Positions 24,082 to 36,290 of a stretch of 64,000 bases of DNA are shown one piece after another (the first letter of the stretch is position 1; each line of letters opens with the position of its first letter). Made by a program: the position numbers and the translations under genes. The notes under the pieces were generated by a model. The model was not told the origin of the DNA, made no database searches, and was given only the letters and a program-made list of their open reading frames with translations. Source of the stretch: Cryptomeria japonica (taxonomy: Eukaryota; Streptophyta; Pinopsida; Cupressales; Cupressaceae). The DNA is taken from positions 334,900,302 through 334,964,301 of the forward strand of contig NC_081413.1 in NCBI RefSeq assembly GCF_030272615.1, given 5' to 3'.

Positions 24082-24423
24082 GGAATCAATGAACACTGAG
24101 AGGGGGGCTGAATCAGTATTTTGTAATTCACAAATTTGTTAAATTGATTCTTAAACCATAGGATGCATAAGAATGAAATTAAAGTACATAAACATGATTC
24201 AATCAACCACAATACCATCACACCAAAAAATTTACGTGGAAACCTGGAAAGGGAAAAACCACGGTGGGATTTGAACCCACAATATTATTATACTTTGATC
24301 AGGATTATGACAATATTACAAAAGGGAATGCACTTGCATTCAAGAACACTACCTAGAGCTCACTACTCAATTACAAAAGAGGGCTACAAACCCAGAGGAA
24401 GACTCATTGTCTTACAATTGATT
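24082..24423 (-). repeat. Fragment of an element C-family LTR
   Basis: Begins TGTTGGAATCAATGAACACT, followed by the GGGGGG/TGAATCAG block and the AAACCTGGAAAGGGAAAAAC block of the element C LTRs. It breaks off after about 340 bp where a different repeat starts with TGTAGTGCCCC. Confidence 0.8.
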
Positions 24424-26828
24424 TGTAGTGCCCCTCTCTTTTGGCTTGTCAGACTATGTTTTTGAGCCTTATGTGTGTGGTTTTTAACCTTTTGGTGTTG
24501 GTCAATCTTGTTTTGGATATGATGTTTGACTATGATCTCTGGATTCATATGTGACATTGATACTATATGTTATGTTGATTGTTAGAATAATGATGTTCTC
24601 ATAATGTTAATTATGATTTGATCATTTACAAATATCTTTGTCTTGATAATTAGATGATTATTGAGATGGATTCTATATGTAATGTTAGGATTACACCTTT
24701 ATGTTTATAGATGATTATTGTTCTGATTTTTACGTTGTATATTATCTTTGATGTGTTTGGGTGAAGGGGACAAGTGTCCACTTCTCTCTATGGGAAAGCT
24801 ATGTCCCTTCCATTCCCTTTGCACGATGTGATGTTATATGGTTTATATGCACATGTTTTCAACGGTTTGTTTATACAACTATAGGTACCAAGCATCGACT
24901 CCACTTGAATCATCAGGTCTAAGCGTGATCTTCAACCCAATGGTAAAGTGGAGGTCATAGATGTCAGTCATACACTAGACATTACCTTACGTCAGGTATC
25001 CTTGTGGTCATAGATAGTCTTATTATTGTTGGTCTCATCCTGGTGTGTTCGTGTATGTTGTGCGGACGTCTTCTTAGAGTTTGGCTTCTGTGAAATAATT
25101 ATTTTTGCAAGAAAAAAATATTTAATTTTATACTAAAAGAACTGAAATTTTTTTGGATTATTTAGTTAATAAAATGTATATAGTGCAAGTTTAAAATTAA
25201 ATTGATTAATTAAACAATTAATTTGGCTTTGTGCTCAGGAAATTAATGTTTTAAAAAAATATATATAATTAAATTCATATTTCGACATTCATAAAATAAT
25301 ATACATTTTGTTAAAGGAAATAATAATATTATTATTTAAGGTTGACCCCATGACGCAACGGTAGTGTTGCGCGCTTGCTTGAAGGGAGGTTTTGTGTTTG
25401 ACTCGTAGCATGTATGATGCCTCAAACACTGTTTGATCGTCTTGTTTGCAGTGTATGGAGGTTGTGTGGGGTGATTGCCCCGATGTAGTGGTGACCACCT
25501 TCATCCTATAGGTGATTCATGATAGCGATTGGTTGGTTGACCCCCGCATGCACGATAGGTGGTTCATTGGTGTTGACGCCATGCTGGAATGTTTGGTGTT
25601 GGTATCTATTTCCTTGATCCTTGCCCCTTGGTCGGTGTGCTTAGCTCATTGATCCTTGGTGTTCCACGCTGGAGGCGTTCTATCCTCCCTACCCATGGTG
25701 TGGTCATAACCGAGGTCCTCAATGGATGTAGTGGTCCACACTAGTGGCATTCTGTCATGAGATTGGAGTATGGTGGAGTGATAAGGGTTAGCGCAAATAA
25801 AGAGATAAGGAGTGTGCAACTTTGCAGCGATAAGGTTGGTAAGAATGGAGGTATAAGGAGTACCCAGAGAGATAAGATGGCATAGTTGATGGTCCTCCAC
25901 ACACAAGCAATGGAGAGATAAGGTGTTGCCTTGGTCAGGAAGACATGTGATCAACACATGGAGATATAAGGGTGTTATTATCGATCAAATATGAGGATGA
26001 GACCCCTCAAAAATGTGGTCTCACTGGTTCATAGCTCCAGTCAAAAGCAATTCGGCTTCGGCCCATTACCGATCAAAAAAATAATATTATTATTATTTAT
26101 AAGGCATTTAATTGTTGTATGTGCATCATGGGAGTTGCAAAAGAAAATTAATGATTTTAATTATGGGAGTATTCTCGCATGCATGGGGAGTTATATTTTG
26201 GTGTTTTTTGGGGTTTTTGAGGAGAAGCTCTTCTCATGAAGAATTTTTTGGGGTTTTTGGGAAGGATCGTGATTGAAAAATTTGTCTGGTTATTTGGAAT
26301 TTCAATGGAGATTATTCTGTAATTTTTTGGTGGAAAAATTGTTGAAGTTTGGTTTGGAATTGGCTGGCTCACTGGATTTGGATCGAGGATCATCTGTTAA
26401 TTGCAGCTTATGTTTCTTCATAATTTCTTTCTAGACAGCGTTTGAGGTAGGGTCTTTTGATTCTCATCTTGCATGTTAAATTTTCTTTTCAGGTTGAAGA
26501 AAATAATTGATGTTTTCAGATTTCCAAATGTTGGAAATTGAGGAATGCATTTATATTGTTCTAGAAAATATTTGGGATTCTGGGTTGGATTGGATCTTTG
26601 TTTAAAAATTGGGGACTTTTAGTTAAAAGGATCTATTTGTATATGGATATTGATTTCTTTAAGAGATTGGTTTCAAGAAAATTTGGGGTTTGCATTTGTA
26701 ATTAATCTAGTAAAATGATGTTCTGAGATTTAAAGTTTTGGTTGGAATTTGGTTAAAATTTTGCTCTATGTATTGATCAGAGAATACTCTGTGTGCCTTC
26801 ATTTTTTTTTGAATTTTGTAATGTATGT
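24424..26828 (+). repeat. Gypsy-like LTR or other repeat, interrupted by a SINE-like insertion
   Basis: The start TGTAGTGCCCCTCTC resembles gypsy LTR ends. AT-rich sequence without ORFs follows, resuming after the inserted repeat at 25341-26079. No matching partner LTR, PBS or polypurine tract was found, so the class and right boundary are uncertain. Confidence 0.35.
25341..26079 (+). mobile_element. Long SINE-like retroposon with tRNA-type head and target duplication
   Basis: A tRNA-like head carries an A-box-like TGACGCAACGG at 25351-25361 and a B-box-like GTGTTTGACTC at 25394-25404. The body is rich in GATAAGG words (25770-25960). The 3' end is CGATCAAAAAA. Flanks TAATAATATTATTATTTAAG (25321-25340) and ATAATATTATTATTATTTAT (26081-26100, then AAG) form an imperfect duplication of about 20 bp, as made by LINE-assisted insertion. 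At about 739 bp it is much longer than most plant SINEs. The simple-sequence nature of the duplication leaves some doubt. Confidence 0.55.
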
Positions 26829-26877
26829 ATATATATGTGTATATATATACATACATATATATGTATTTATATCTATG

Positions 26878-26922
<45 letters not shown>

Positions 26923-26985
26923 CTATATCTATATCTATATCTATATCTATATCTGTATCTATATCTATATCTATCTATATATATA
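26829..26985. repeat. TATATG/TATATC microsatellite
   Basis: An uninterrupted GTATAT array changes to a CTATAT array. The translated ORFs over it are periodic artefacts. It ends directly at the LTR-like start TGTAGACACC. Confidence 0.95.
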
Positions 26986-28320
26986 TTGTAGACACCTAAA
27001 AATGGTCAACGCTTGCGGAGTCATACTTTAACATTTGCGCATTGCCTTATTTTAGGGTTTTTGTGTCGCATTAACCTTTCTCCTATGATTCGCACTTGGT
27101 CTTTATCATTTGCGAGCATCGAGTCTTTCTTCTGCATTCTTCAGTTTTTCTCGCTTTCGAATTAGGTCTTGTCGATAGCAATCTTTAATCATGATTTTGG
27201 TCAATCTTGTCAATCTCTTATCAATTTGCCAATCTTGTCATTTTGTGATAGATTTGTCATCGATCCTTGTCCTCTTTAATCATGTCAATTGGCACATATC
27301 AATTTGGTCTCTTTATCAATATTGGTCAATTTATCAACCAATTTCAATTATTTATCAATCAAATCATTTATCAGCATTGGTCTTTTATCAAGTCAAAATC
27401 ATGATCAAATCGATCCTTCAATCAAGACCTAATTGTCATTCTTGCATTTTCTAAATCATCTTCTAGGGTTTCATGATTTATTCATTTAACCTTGTTTGTC
27501 ATTTCTCCCTCTAGGTTAAATAAATTATTTATTTATCCTAAGTCTTCGAGTCACAATTAAATGTTTAATTTAATTGGCTAACTAATTATTCCTCTTTTTG
27601 TGAATTAATTAATAAATGACAAATTATTAATTGATTTACCTAATTTCTCCTAATTCTTAATTTCCTATTTTCCAATTTTCTAATTTTCCTAATTTCTAAT
27701 TCAATTTCCTCCTATTTTTCTCCTAATTTCATGGGAATGACATTTCAATTTGTCATAATTTGTCATAATTGACAATCAATCAATTGTTGACATAGAAAGT
27801 TGTCATAATTTTGTCATGAATCATCAATCAATCAATTTTGCATAGAAAGTGCAAATTTGTCATAATTTGTCATAATTGACATTTTTGATTTGCAATTTCC
27901 ATTTGAATCTCTGTCATGCTAATCTTGTCTTTTCTCCAATTTATCTATAAATTGGATGATTTTCTTCAATCAAGCCCTGATCTCCAAATAATCACATTAT
28001 CGAAATAATCACTTGTTTGAATTACTTTGTCGAATCAATCACACTTTGGGTATTCTTGTGCCAATGTCAATCTTGCTTTCACATTAGGTTTATGCACTTG
28101 AAGGTGAGATCCACAAACAAAGGCTATTTGGAGAAGAAAGAAGGACAATGGAGCCGCATGAAAGAGACATTCGAATCTGCATCTGGTTTGCTTAGTTTTT
28201 AGTTTTGAATGTTTTATTTTCATGTCTTTATTGAGTGTGTTAGGATTGATCATTGCAATCTGCTTTTGTGATTGAGCTATTATTAATATTACTTGCTTTG
28301 ATGATTTCCACATTTCCTAG

Positions 28321-28384
<64 letters not shown>

Positions 28385-30060
28385 ATATATATATATACAT
28401 GTATATATATATATATACATGTATATATATATACATGTATATATATATATACATGTATATATGTATATATATATACATGTATATATATATATACATGTAT
28501 ATATATATATACATGTATATATATATATATATATATACATGTATATATATATATACATGTATATATATATATATACATATGTATACATGTATATATATAT
28601 ATACATATATGTATACATATATACATATATATGTATGTGTATGTGTTGTTATTTGTATATTTTTATTTCTACAGTTCCGCAGTGGTGATGGGACCCATGG
28701 CCCCCACTCCCACTTGACTAATAAAGCCACTACATAAATTTAATTTTTGGCAATTGGATTTATTAATTTCTTTTTTTTTATTTAAATCTTAGTTTAATAA
28801 AATTAAACTTAGGTAAATTCATAATTAAATTATCTTTAGTAAATTTACAATTAATTTATCTTTAGTAAATTTTATAATTGTAAATTAAATTTTATAATTA
28901 AAATTATTCAATCTATTTAAGATCCATTGGGGCACTTAGTTGGCATTTTAGCAATTAATTCATTATTAATATGATTTGACCATAATGTCTAAACTAATTG
29001 CTATTTTTGGGACCAATGACTCTATAAGTGATTATTCTCATGGTAGAAATCAACACATTGCTTAACCTTGCATGTAACTTACACTATCCTTTCTTCATGC
29101 GAATTACTTATACATTAATTGCATTTATTAATGACAAAGTTACATTTTCTTTATCTTCATGCAAGTTACGTGTTTAATTATTAATATGCGAGTTTCATAA
29201 TTGTCATTATTATGCAAGTTATATTTCAAGTTTTGAATATTAAATAATTTAGTTATGGTTTTTATTCCACGTGGTTCATCAAGTAGTTATTTCAATTAAT
29301 TAAGCTTTGCAATATCTAATTATGCACGTTCAATTCATAATTGTTTCCAAGCATGATGTTTTTCATAGCTTCTTAGTTAAGAAAACTAAATAAAGGAAGT
29401 CAAAAAACCAAAACCTAGCAACGTTCGGTATTTACGGTGCCTCTGGGTCACGCTTATGGGTAATGTCTTTGTGTTGAACTATTGTACTTAACGCCTAATA
29501 AAGCTACATCAATGATGTCTGTGGCATCGTCCCTATAAATCGTCGGGGAGTAATAAGGGACACTTGGAAGTTAAAATCCAAGGGGCAGGTAATCCCCCTT
29601 GGATCGATAATCTAATAAGATAATCCTTAAATGATTTTACATCCGTTGAGTTAAACCATAGTAAACCCCCTTTAAGGTTGATTGAGTGAAATGCTTTTAT
29701 GAAATTGATTTAATCTCGAAGAGTTGCTAATGATTGGCAATTGGGTCAAGGGTGACGCTTATGATAGGTATTAGGATCTAGTTGTTTTAGGCCACAAGCA
29801 ATAGGCCACCTTGAGCCTTTGCTTAAGTGCTACCACCATGGGTAGCAACCACAGAGAAACTGTCTGGGACATTGACCCTAGAAAGGGTTGCGTACCCACT
29901 AATCAGTTTACATCAAACCATAGAGTAGAAAATAGAACTACATACTTTACGCCTTGATCCTATGCCGAAATGGGTATGTAGGCAGTCTAGGGACGGAGTT
30001 GCCCCTAGTACTTAGGCGTTCGTGGATGGGGTCTAGGTTTTGGTAAGAAGAAGGATTGAG
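26986..30060 (+). repeat. Tat-like long LTR (probable), split by a microsatellite
   Basis: Starts TGTAGACACCTAAAAATGGTC, close to the element A and B LTR starts. It contains a TATA-like CTATAAATTGG near 27946. Near 29960 it has GAAATGGGTATGTAGGCAGTC, resembling the 'ATACGTAGGCAG' block seen near the end of many Tat LTRs. The right end is unclear, with chromovirus-associated sequence following. No Tat internal region is attached. About 315 bp of TA repeats lie within it. Confidence 0.45.
28321..28636. repeat. TA microsatellite with ACATGTATATAT minisatellite
   Basis: A pure TA run is followed by about a dozen copies of a roughly 18-24 bp unit containing the palindrome ACATGT within TA repeats. 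The whole block is nearly self-complementary. ORFs on both strands are artefacts. Confidence 0.95.
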
Positions 30061-30569
30061 AAGAATCCTAATTTGAAAGATAAGTATAATAAAAAGGAAA
30101 AAGTAATTCAATGCATACTCGGAAGGAATCCCGTATGGATTCGCTTGACTTCCCGAGGCTTTAAGCCAAATTCCAAGGCAGAATTCAAGCTTGTATTATG
30201 TTATTTTGATTTCTCCTAAGGACGGCAACCTCAGTGCACTCCTACTAGAAGAGTGTAGTACTTAGTGAGTGACTCAAGACCCGAATGGTCCCGATGAGTC
30301 TAAGTCTCTGTCCAGAGCACCTCCTATCCCAATTGGATAGATGCCTACCCCATATGAGTAGATGCCTATCCCGTATTGGATAGATGAAACCTTCTACTCT
30401 ATATGGACAAATGCCTAACCTATATGGTTAGATTCTCATCCTGGATGGATGAATGCCTAATCCTAATGGATGGATGCCCAGAGTATGCGATTGAATCAAA
30501 CACAAATGATTTAAGTAAACAAAAAAAAGAAAAATGGTCAAATTTTCTTGGGTTAAGTGGGTTATTACA
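30061..30569 (+). repeat. Probable end of the chromovirus 5' LTR
   Basis: The stretch ends GGGTTATTACA at 30569, two bases before a PBS, which fits an LTR 3' end. It contains repeated 'tggatagatgcct' words (30335-30480). It does not resemble the sequence following the 3' LTR start at 35397, so the LTR start cannot be placed and the LTR pair may be chimeric. Confidence 0.45.
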
Positions 30570-30571
30570 TG

Positions 30572-30583
30572 TGGTATCAGAGC
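30572..30583 (+). promoter_or_regulatory. Primer binding site, tRNA-iMet
   Basis: TGGTATCAGAGC is a perfect match to the plant initiator-Met site, two bases after the LTR end. Confidence 0.95.
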
Positions 30584-30719
30584 AAAGGTTCAAATCTAGG
30601 CCTTGTGCTCACTTCAATTTACACAACTAAGGGAATGTTTTACAATGGTAGAGATTAAATTTTAAAAATCTTAAATCAAGAACTAACTACATAATTTAAT
30701 TTTCAGGTAGAACCCTAGA

Positions 30720-31930
30720 ATGGCTAGAGGAAGAGGAAGAGGAAGAGGAAGGGGTAATGGAAGACGTACTACCACTAGGAGACAAAGGGAAGCTAACCAT
30801 GAGGAAAATCATGAAGAAACCCATGAATAAAACTATGAGGAAGACCATGAAGGGGATAAACATAACCCAGGGAATAACGAAGATGGGGTCGACGCTATAA
30901 TCAACCTGCTAACCAAACAAAGGGATAAAATCAACTTCCTGGAGCAATCAATGCAGGACCTTAGGGTAAGGTAGAATGACATTGAAAATCAAAGTGGTAC
31001 TAAAAATGGGAACCCTGGTAGCAATCAAGGGAATATGATGGGTAATAGAAAAGAAAATAACATATTGGAACTCTCCAAGGATTTGAAAAAAATCACCACT
31101 CCTAAATTCGATGGGAGGCAAATTGGTGAAGGAGCTGAGAATTGGTTAAATGAAATGGAAAAGTATTTTGAACTAAGATATTTTAGCAAAACAACCAAGG
31201 CCTTATGGGGTTCCTATCAACTCGCAAGGGAGGTAGCTAGTTGGTGGACCAACACCAAGGAGCAAAATGGATATAGCAGGGATACGATCACATGGGATCA
31301 ATTTGTTCACCATTTCCAAAAAAAGTTGGCTCCCTCAATTGTTCTTTGATGAGAAGGTGATAGAATTCCATAATCTACGTCAAGGGCCCCTATCAGTCCA
31401 ACAATATTGGGATAAGTTCACCAAATTGCTTAAGTACATACCTATGTACCAGAAAGATGAAGAAGGTCAAGCGAGGAAGTTCATTTTGGGACTAAATACC
31501 AACATAGGGGCAGAGGTCGACATGCATGGACCCAAAAACATGAACGAAGTGCTTGAAAAGTCCCTAAAGTAGGAGAGAAATATTCAAACCCTAGCAGGGC
31601 AGAACTATAATGGGAACCACTCTTTTAAAAGGAAGCAGGAATTCAAGGGGAACACTAACTTCAACAAAGGTCAAAGGAATAATTCTTTCGAAAGAAGGCC
31701 ACCCCCTAATCAATATCAGAAGAATGGAAATAATAATAATAACAGGGGCAATAATAACAGAGGCAACTATAATAGGAATGACCAGCAGAATAGGATAACT
31801 TATCCACCCAGGGCCAATGAAACAAGGAATGATCCCCCTAGGAATCAAGGCAGGAGGGGTCCTCCAGGTGGATGCTTTATGTGTGGGGGAAACCACTTTT
31901 CTAGAGAATGTCCTGGGATGCAAGGTCAGA
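30720..31930 (+). pseudogene. Chromovirus gag
   Basis: ATG at 30720 opens an Arg/Gly-rich N-terminus (MARGRGRGRGRG). A coiled-coil-like stretch precedes the gag core: TPKFDGRQIGEGAENWLNEM (about 31100), VASWWTNTKEQNG, RQGPLSVQQYWDKF and FILGLNTNIGAEV. An Asn/Arg/Gly-rich linker leads to the zinc knuckle CFMCGGNHFSREC at about 31876-31914. Gag coats the RNA and binds nucleic acid through the knuckle. Stops occur near 30828 and 30972, a frameshift lies at an A7 run (about 31318-31324), and a stop at 31570. Confidence 0.85.
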
Positions 31931-32400
31931 TTAGGGCCAATCAGCCACAACAAGGGCCCCAACAAAGGATTCATGCAGCAATTAGGAACCAAAGAGCAAG
32001 ATTCCAGAATGTTCCCGTGGAAACTACAGGTACACTATTTGAACAACCAATTTCAATTCTAATTGACACTGGGTCATCTGAATGTTTCATCTCACCTGAA
32101 TTAGTAAGCAAATATGCATTAAAAGTTAATCAAATGGAGTCATCATGGATGGTTCAATATGGGGATAAGGCAACTAGGGAAGTAACTAAGTGTTTGCCGA
32201 GGGCAAGGGTACAATTTCCTGAGTTTGAAACAAGGGTAGATCTCTATGTGGCATCCCTAGGATTATATGATGTAATTATTGGAATGAGCTGGTTAATAGA
32301 TCATCAAGCTAATGTAGATTGCTATAACAAATTTTTTGAATGCTTGGATGATGGGGGGAAAGGGTCAAAATCCAAGGAAAGTTTAACCCCATTAATATAG
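31931..32400 (+). pseudogene. Chromovirus protease
   Basis: Continues the gag frame. It contains the aspartic protease active site ILIDTGSSECFISPELV (about 32058) and the second conserved part YDVIIGMSWLIDHQANVDC (about 32270). The catalytic DTGSS is intact. The frame is lost near 32370 by an indel before RT. Confidence 0.85.
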
Positions 32401-32414
32401 AAACCATATCAGCC

Positions 32415-33656
32415 ATGCAATTAAAGAAGGAAAGAAGAAGAGGAGGCCTAATCTATCTGATTGAAATTGATGAAGGAAAAGAGGAAAATATCCCAACCTT
32501 TGAAAATACCCCTTTCTTAAAAGAATTCAAGAATGTATTTCCAGAAGAATTACCCGGCTTACCCCCTAAAAGAAAGTTTGACTTCTCTATCGACTTACTA
32601 CTGGGAGCTGAACCAGTATCAAGGGCACCTTACCGAATGAACACAACTGGATTACAAGAGCTCAAAATGCAATTAGAGGAACTCTTAGCTAAGGGATTAA
32701 TAAGGCCAAGTGTATCACCATGGGGAGAACCAGTCTTATTCGTTAAGAAGAATGATGGAACCTTAAGACTATGCATCGACTATAGGATGTTGAACAAGGT
32801 CACAATAAAGAATAGGTATCCCTTACCTCGAATAGAGGATATTTTTTATCAAATGAAAGGAGCAGCAGTTTTCTCGAAGATAGACCTCTAATCAGGATAT
32901 CATCAACTTGGAATTAAGGAGGAGGACATTCCAAAGACAGCTTTCAGGACTAGATATGGGCATTATGAATTCACAGTAGTTCCTTTTGGTGTAACCAATG
33001 CCTCAGCTGCATTTATGAACCTAATGAATAGTGTACTCCATGACTACTTGGACAAATTTGTTTTGGTATTTCTGGATGACATATTGATTTACTCTAGGAA
33101 TGAGGAGGAACATTTAGTACACCTACAAATTGTTTTGCAAAGGTTGAGGGAACATAAGTTATATGGGAAACTGTCAAAATGTGCCTTCTTCGAGGAAAAG
33201 ATTCACTACCTTGGGCATATAATATCAAAGGAAGGAATAGCAGTTGATCCATATAAGATAAAGGCAATAGTAGAATGGTTGATCCCTAAAAATGTTTTAG
33301 AGGTAAGAAGCTTTATGGGGCTAGCAAGGTACTATAGGAGGTTTGTGGAAGGATTCTCTAAGATAGAAAACCCCATCACCTCATTATAGAGGAAGGGTAA
33401 AATGTTTGTGTGGACAGAACAAAGTGATAAGGCATTCCAAATTTTGAAGGGGAAACTAACTTCAGAACCCATTCTAAAAGTACCAGATCCAAATGGACAC
33501 TTCACAGTCATAACTGACACTTCTATTGAAGGTTTAGGAGGAGTACTTGTCCAACATGAAGGGGTAGTAGCTTATGAATCCAGGAAGCTGAAGACTCATG
33601 AAGTTAATTATGCACCCCACGACTTAGAGTTAGCAGCGATTGTGCATGCCCTATAG
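32415..33656 (+). pseudogene. Chromovirus reverse transcriptase and RNase H
   Basis: RT includes [40 protein letters not shown], then FSKIDL with an in-frame TAA at 32889, [17 protein letters not shown] and the catalytic [10 protein letters not shown] near 33070 (FLDD form). The connection and RNase H follow after TAG at 33387: [20 protein letters not shown] with the first catalytic Asp, and [17 protein letters not shown]. The frame from 32415 to 33656 is continuous apart from the two stops, with a further stop at 33654. Confidence 0.9.
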
Positions 33657-34735
33657 AAATGGAGACACTTCTTACTAGGGAAGCCCTTTGAGTTAAAGTC
33701 AGATAACCAAGGACTAAAGTACATCTTTACCCAACCCCACCTAAATGCTAGACAAAGAGGTGGTCAGAGTTTCTAAGTGCATATGATTTAGAAATTGAAT
33801 ATATTAAGGGGAAGGAAAATAGGGTGGTAGATGCTTTAAGTAGGAGGAGACACTTAATGACTATAGCAACATTCAAAACTTCTTTCAAAGGGCAAGTAAT
33901 GGATGAGTAGGGACATGACCCATGGTATGAGCAAGTCAAATTGACTTTAGAATATAATCCAACCGATCCTAAGGTTGAAGGGTATACATTAGACAAAGAT
34001 GGGTTGCTCAGATACAGTAATAGAATCTATATTCCTAATTCAAGAGACTTAAGGGAAGTAGTCTTGTCGGAGGCTCATAATGCCCCTTACTCAAAGCACT
34101 CGGGGGTTAACAAACTTTATGCAAATCTAAAGAAGTTATACTTTTGGCAAGGGATGAAGAATGATGTAGTCAAGTATGTGGCTAAATTTTTGGAGTGTCA
34201 AAGAGTAAAGGCAGAGCATAGACACCCATTTGGATTGTTACAGTTACATGATGTACCTCAACACAAGTGGCAAGTTATTAGCATGGATTTTGTGTAAGGG
34301 TTGCCCATGTCACCTTCTAGGCATGATACAATAATGGTGGTAATTGATAAACTCACCAAGGTGGCACACTTTATACTAGGGAATTTGATGGATGATGCAC
34401 CTACCTTGGCAAGGTGCTTTGTTAAGGAAATATTTCGGTTGCATGGAATGCTAGAGAAAATCATATCAGATAGAGATGCTAGATTCACTTCAAGGTTTTG
34501 GACAACTCTTCAATCAGCTCTGGGAACTCAACTAAATTTTAGCACTACATACCATCCTGAAACCAATAGTCAAACAGAAAGGACAAATCAGATTTTGGAA
34601 TACCAACTTCGCATGTACTACATGGACCAACAGAAGAAATGGGAAGATTACCTACCTCTGGTAGAGTTTGCTTACAATAATACATATCAAACATCTTTGG
34701 GAATAGCATTTCGAAGCATTGTATGGTAGGCCATG
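33657..34735 (+). pseudogene. Chromovirus integrase
   Basis: After a degenerate RNase H tail (SDNQGLKYIFTQPHLNARQ) with a frameshift near 33760, the integrase zinc site is H-H-F-C: HSGVNKLYANL...KFLECQ, where the first Cys of the usual CLxCQ is Phe. The catalytic D, D and E lie in ISMDFV, IISDRDARFTSRFW and YHPETNSQTERTNQ. A TAA at 34295 interrupts the core. Both the missing Cys and the stop argue against activity. Confidence 0.85.
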
Positions 34736-34745
34736 TTGAACACCT

Positions 34746-35318
34746 TTGAGTTGGGATAGCCTTGAAGATAGAGTAATTGTTGGACCAGATGTGTCGAAGG
34801 AGATGGAAAGAAAAACTAAGGAAATTAGGCAAAGATTGAAGGAAGCCTCAGATAGGCAGAAAAGTTATGCAGACAAGAACAGGACACCAAGGGACTTTGA
34901 GGTGGGAGAGAAAGTCTTCCTAAGGGTTAGGCCACACAAGAGTTCCATAAGGTTTGGGAAAAAGACTAAGCTTGCACCTCATTATGTTGGGCCTTTTGAA
35001 ATATTGGAAAGGATTAATCCAGTTGCATATCGGTTGGCCTTACCTCCCTAATTGAGCCAAATCCATGATGTCTTTCATGTATCTCTTCTTAAAAAGTATG
35101 TACCTGATGAGAAACATATTTTGAATTGGGATGCTTTACAGGTCCAGGAAATGGGAGGAATAATGATAGAGCCATTCAGAATCTTGGAGAGGTGCCAGTG
35201 CCAATTGCGCAACAGAGAGGTTAATCAATGCAAAGTACAACGGAATCAGTATGATGAAAAGAATGCCACGTGGGAAGATACTAGGGAAATGCAACAGTTG
35301 TTTCCTTTTTTGTTTTAA
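34746..35318 (+). pseudogene. Integrase C-terminus with chromodomain
   Basis: The GPY/F-type module reads LAPHYVGPFEILERINPVAY. After an in-frame TAA at 35049 comes IHDVFHVSLLKKYVPD, typical of gypsy integrase ends. The last about 50 residues (MIEPFRILERCQCQ ... QVKV-like CKVQRNQYDEKNATWED) correspond to the chromodomain of plant Tekay-type chromoviruses, which directs integration to chromatin. Confidence 0.85.
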
Positions 35319-35380
35319 ACTAATCATGAACTATAGACTCTTTTGCATACATTCAATAAGTGCATCGGGACAATGCACAA

Positions 35381-35396
35381 ATTAAGGGGGGAAGGA
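35381..35396 (+). promoter_or_regulatory. Chromovirus polypurine tract
   Basis: ATTAAGGGGGGAAGGA directly precedes TGTCACAACCC, the expected 3' LTR start. Confidence 0.85.
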
Positions 35397-36290
35397 TGTC
35401 ACAACCCTCCTTTATCACTTTTTGATTAGATACAATTCTATTATATTTTTTTGGTTGAGCTATTGAAAATAATTAAATGAATATTATAAAAGAATAAATA
35501 ATGGACCCACATACACACTTGGAAAATATAATTCAAAAGGCATTATTTATTTTTATTTTTATTTTCCCATTCCCAATTATGGCACATGTTGTAGGAGGAA
35601 TTAGAAGCTTCTAGAGGAATCTTCAATACCTTGCATGTCACTCCCCCCACTAGGATATCAATCAATTTTGCATGGGTCCAATATTGGAAAAAGAATCTCA
35701 TTCTTAATTAATTTCTCTAGATAGTGGAATTAAGGGATTTTTCCCATATATTGTATGCAAGTATTCAAAAGAGGGAGTTGGTTATTCTTTGAAGAAAGTT
35801 TTCTCAAATAGTTTGTTTTTAGTAGTCATATTTTCATTTGGAAGAATAGTTAAGGTTGTTTTGAAGAATTTTGTTCCAAGCTTGCAAGGAAGGATCAAGG
35901 AAGGCTAGGCTTGAAGATTTGGAGAGGATTCAACATCAAAAGGCTTCTCCAGGTTCCCTCTTTGCATTTGTTAAATTCCTTATGTAAATTCTTTTTATTT
36001 TCAAAGGAAATATCTCCTCCTAGATTCTTTAGTTGAATATAGCTTTCTGAAAGAAATCATTTCTTAATTGTTAGATAGAAAGGAAATCTATTTTTCATTA
36101 AAGAAATGCAGTGATAAAAATTTCTTTTCTTTTTAAAATACAATGCAGATTTCTCTTTTATTCGTTAATCTATTTATTTAATCTATTTAAAAGAAAGAAA
36201 TCAAATTCTGCTTTTCTGTTTTCTTTTTAAATCTAGAGAAGATCTTGAATCAAAAAAAAAAAAAAAGAATGAGCTTTTGATAAAAGGCGC
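35397..36290 (+). repeat. Chromovirus 3' LTR (left part; right end not resolved)
   Basis: Starts TGTCACAACCCTCC, the usual opening of Tekay-type LTRs. It is AT-rich with no ORF. It runs into sequence assigned to element B somewhere before the TATA box at 36432. A remnant ending GGGGGCATTACA at 51805, beyond element B, might be the rest of this LTR. Confidence 0.55.

Larger units (their letters stand above)
30572..35396 (+). mobile_element. Chromovirus (Tekay-like Ty3/gypsy), internal region
   Basis: PBS, gag with one zinc knuckle, protease, RT, RNase H, integrase, C-terminal chromodomain and a polypurine tract follow in normal gypsy order on the + strand. A long Arg/Gly-rich gag start, DTGSS protease and chromodomain after integrase fit the Tekay (Del) branch. 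The coding region has several stops and frameshifts, so the copy is inactive. Confidence 0.85.

Noticed and set aside
25341-25410. Possible tRNA gene
   Set aside because: A- and B-box-like motifs are present but a clover-leaf with proper acceptor pairing is not apparent; the flanking duplication favours a SINE-like head.
28253-28737. Long Tyr/Ile ORFs on both strands
   Set aside because: Periodic translation of the TA microsatellite; the same applies to 26749-27031.
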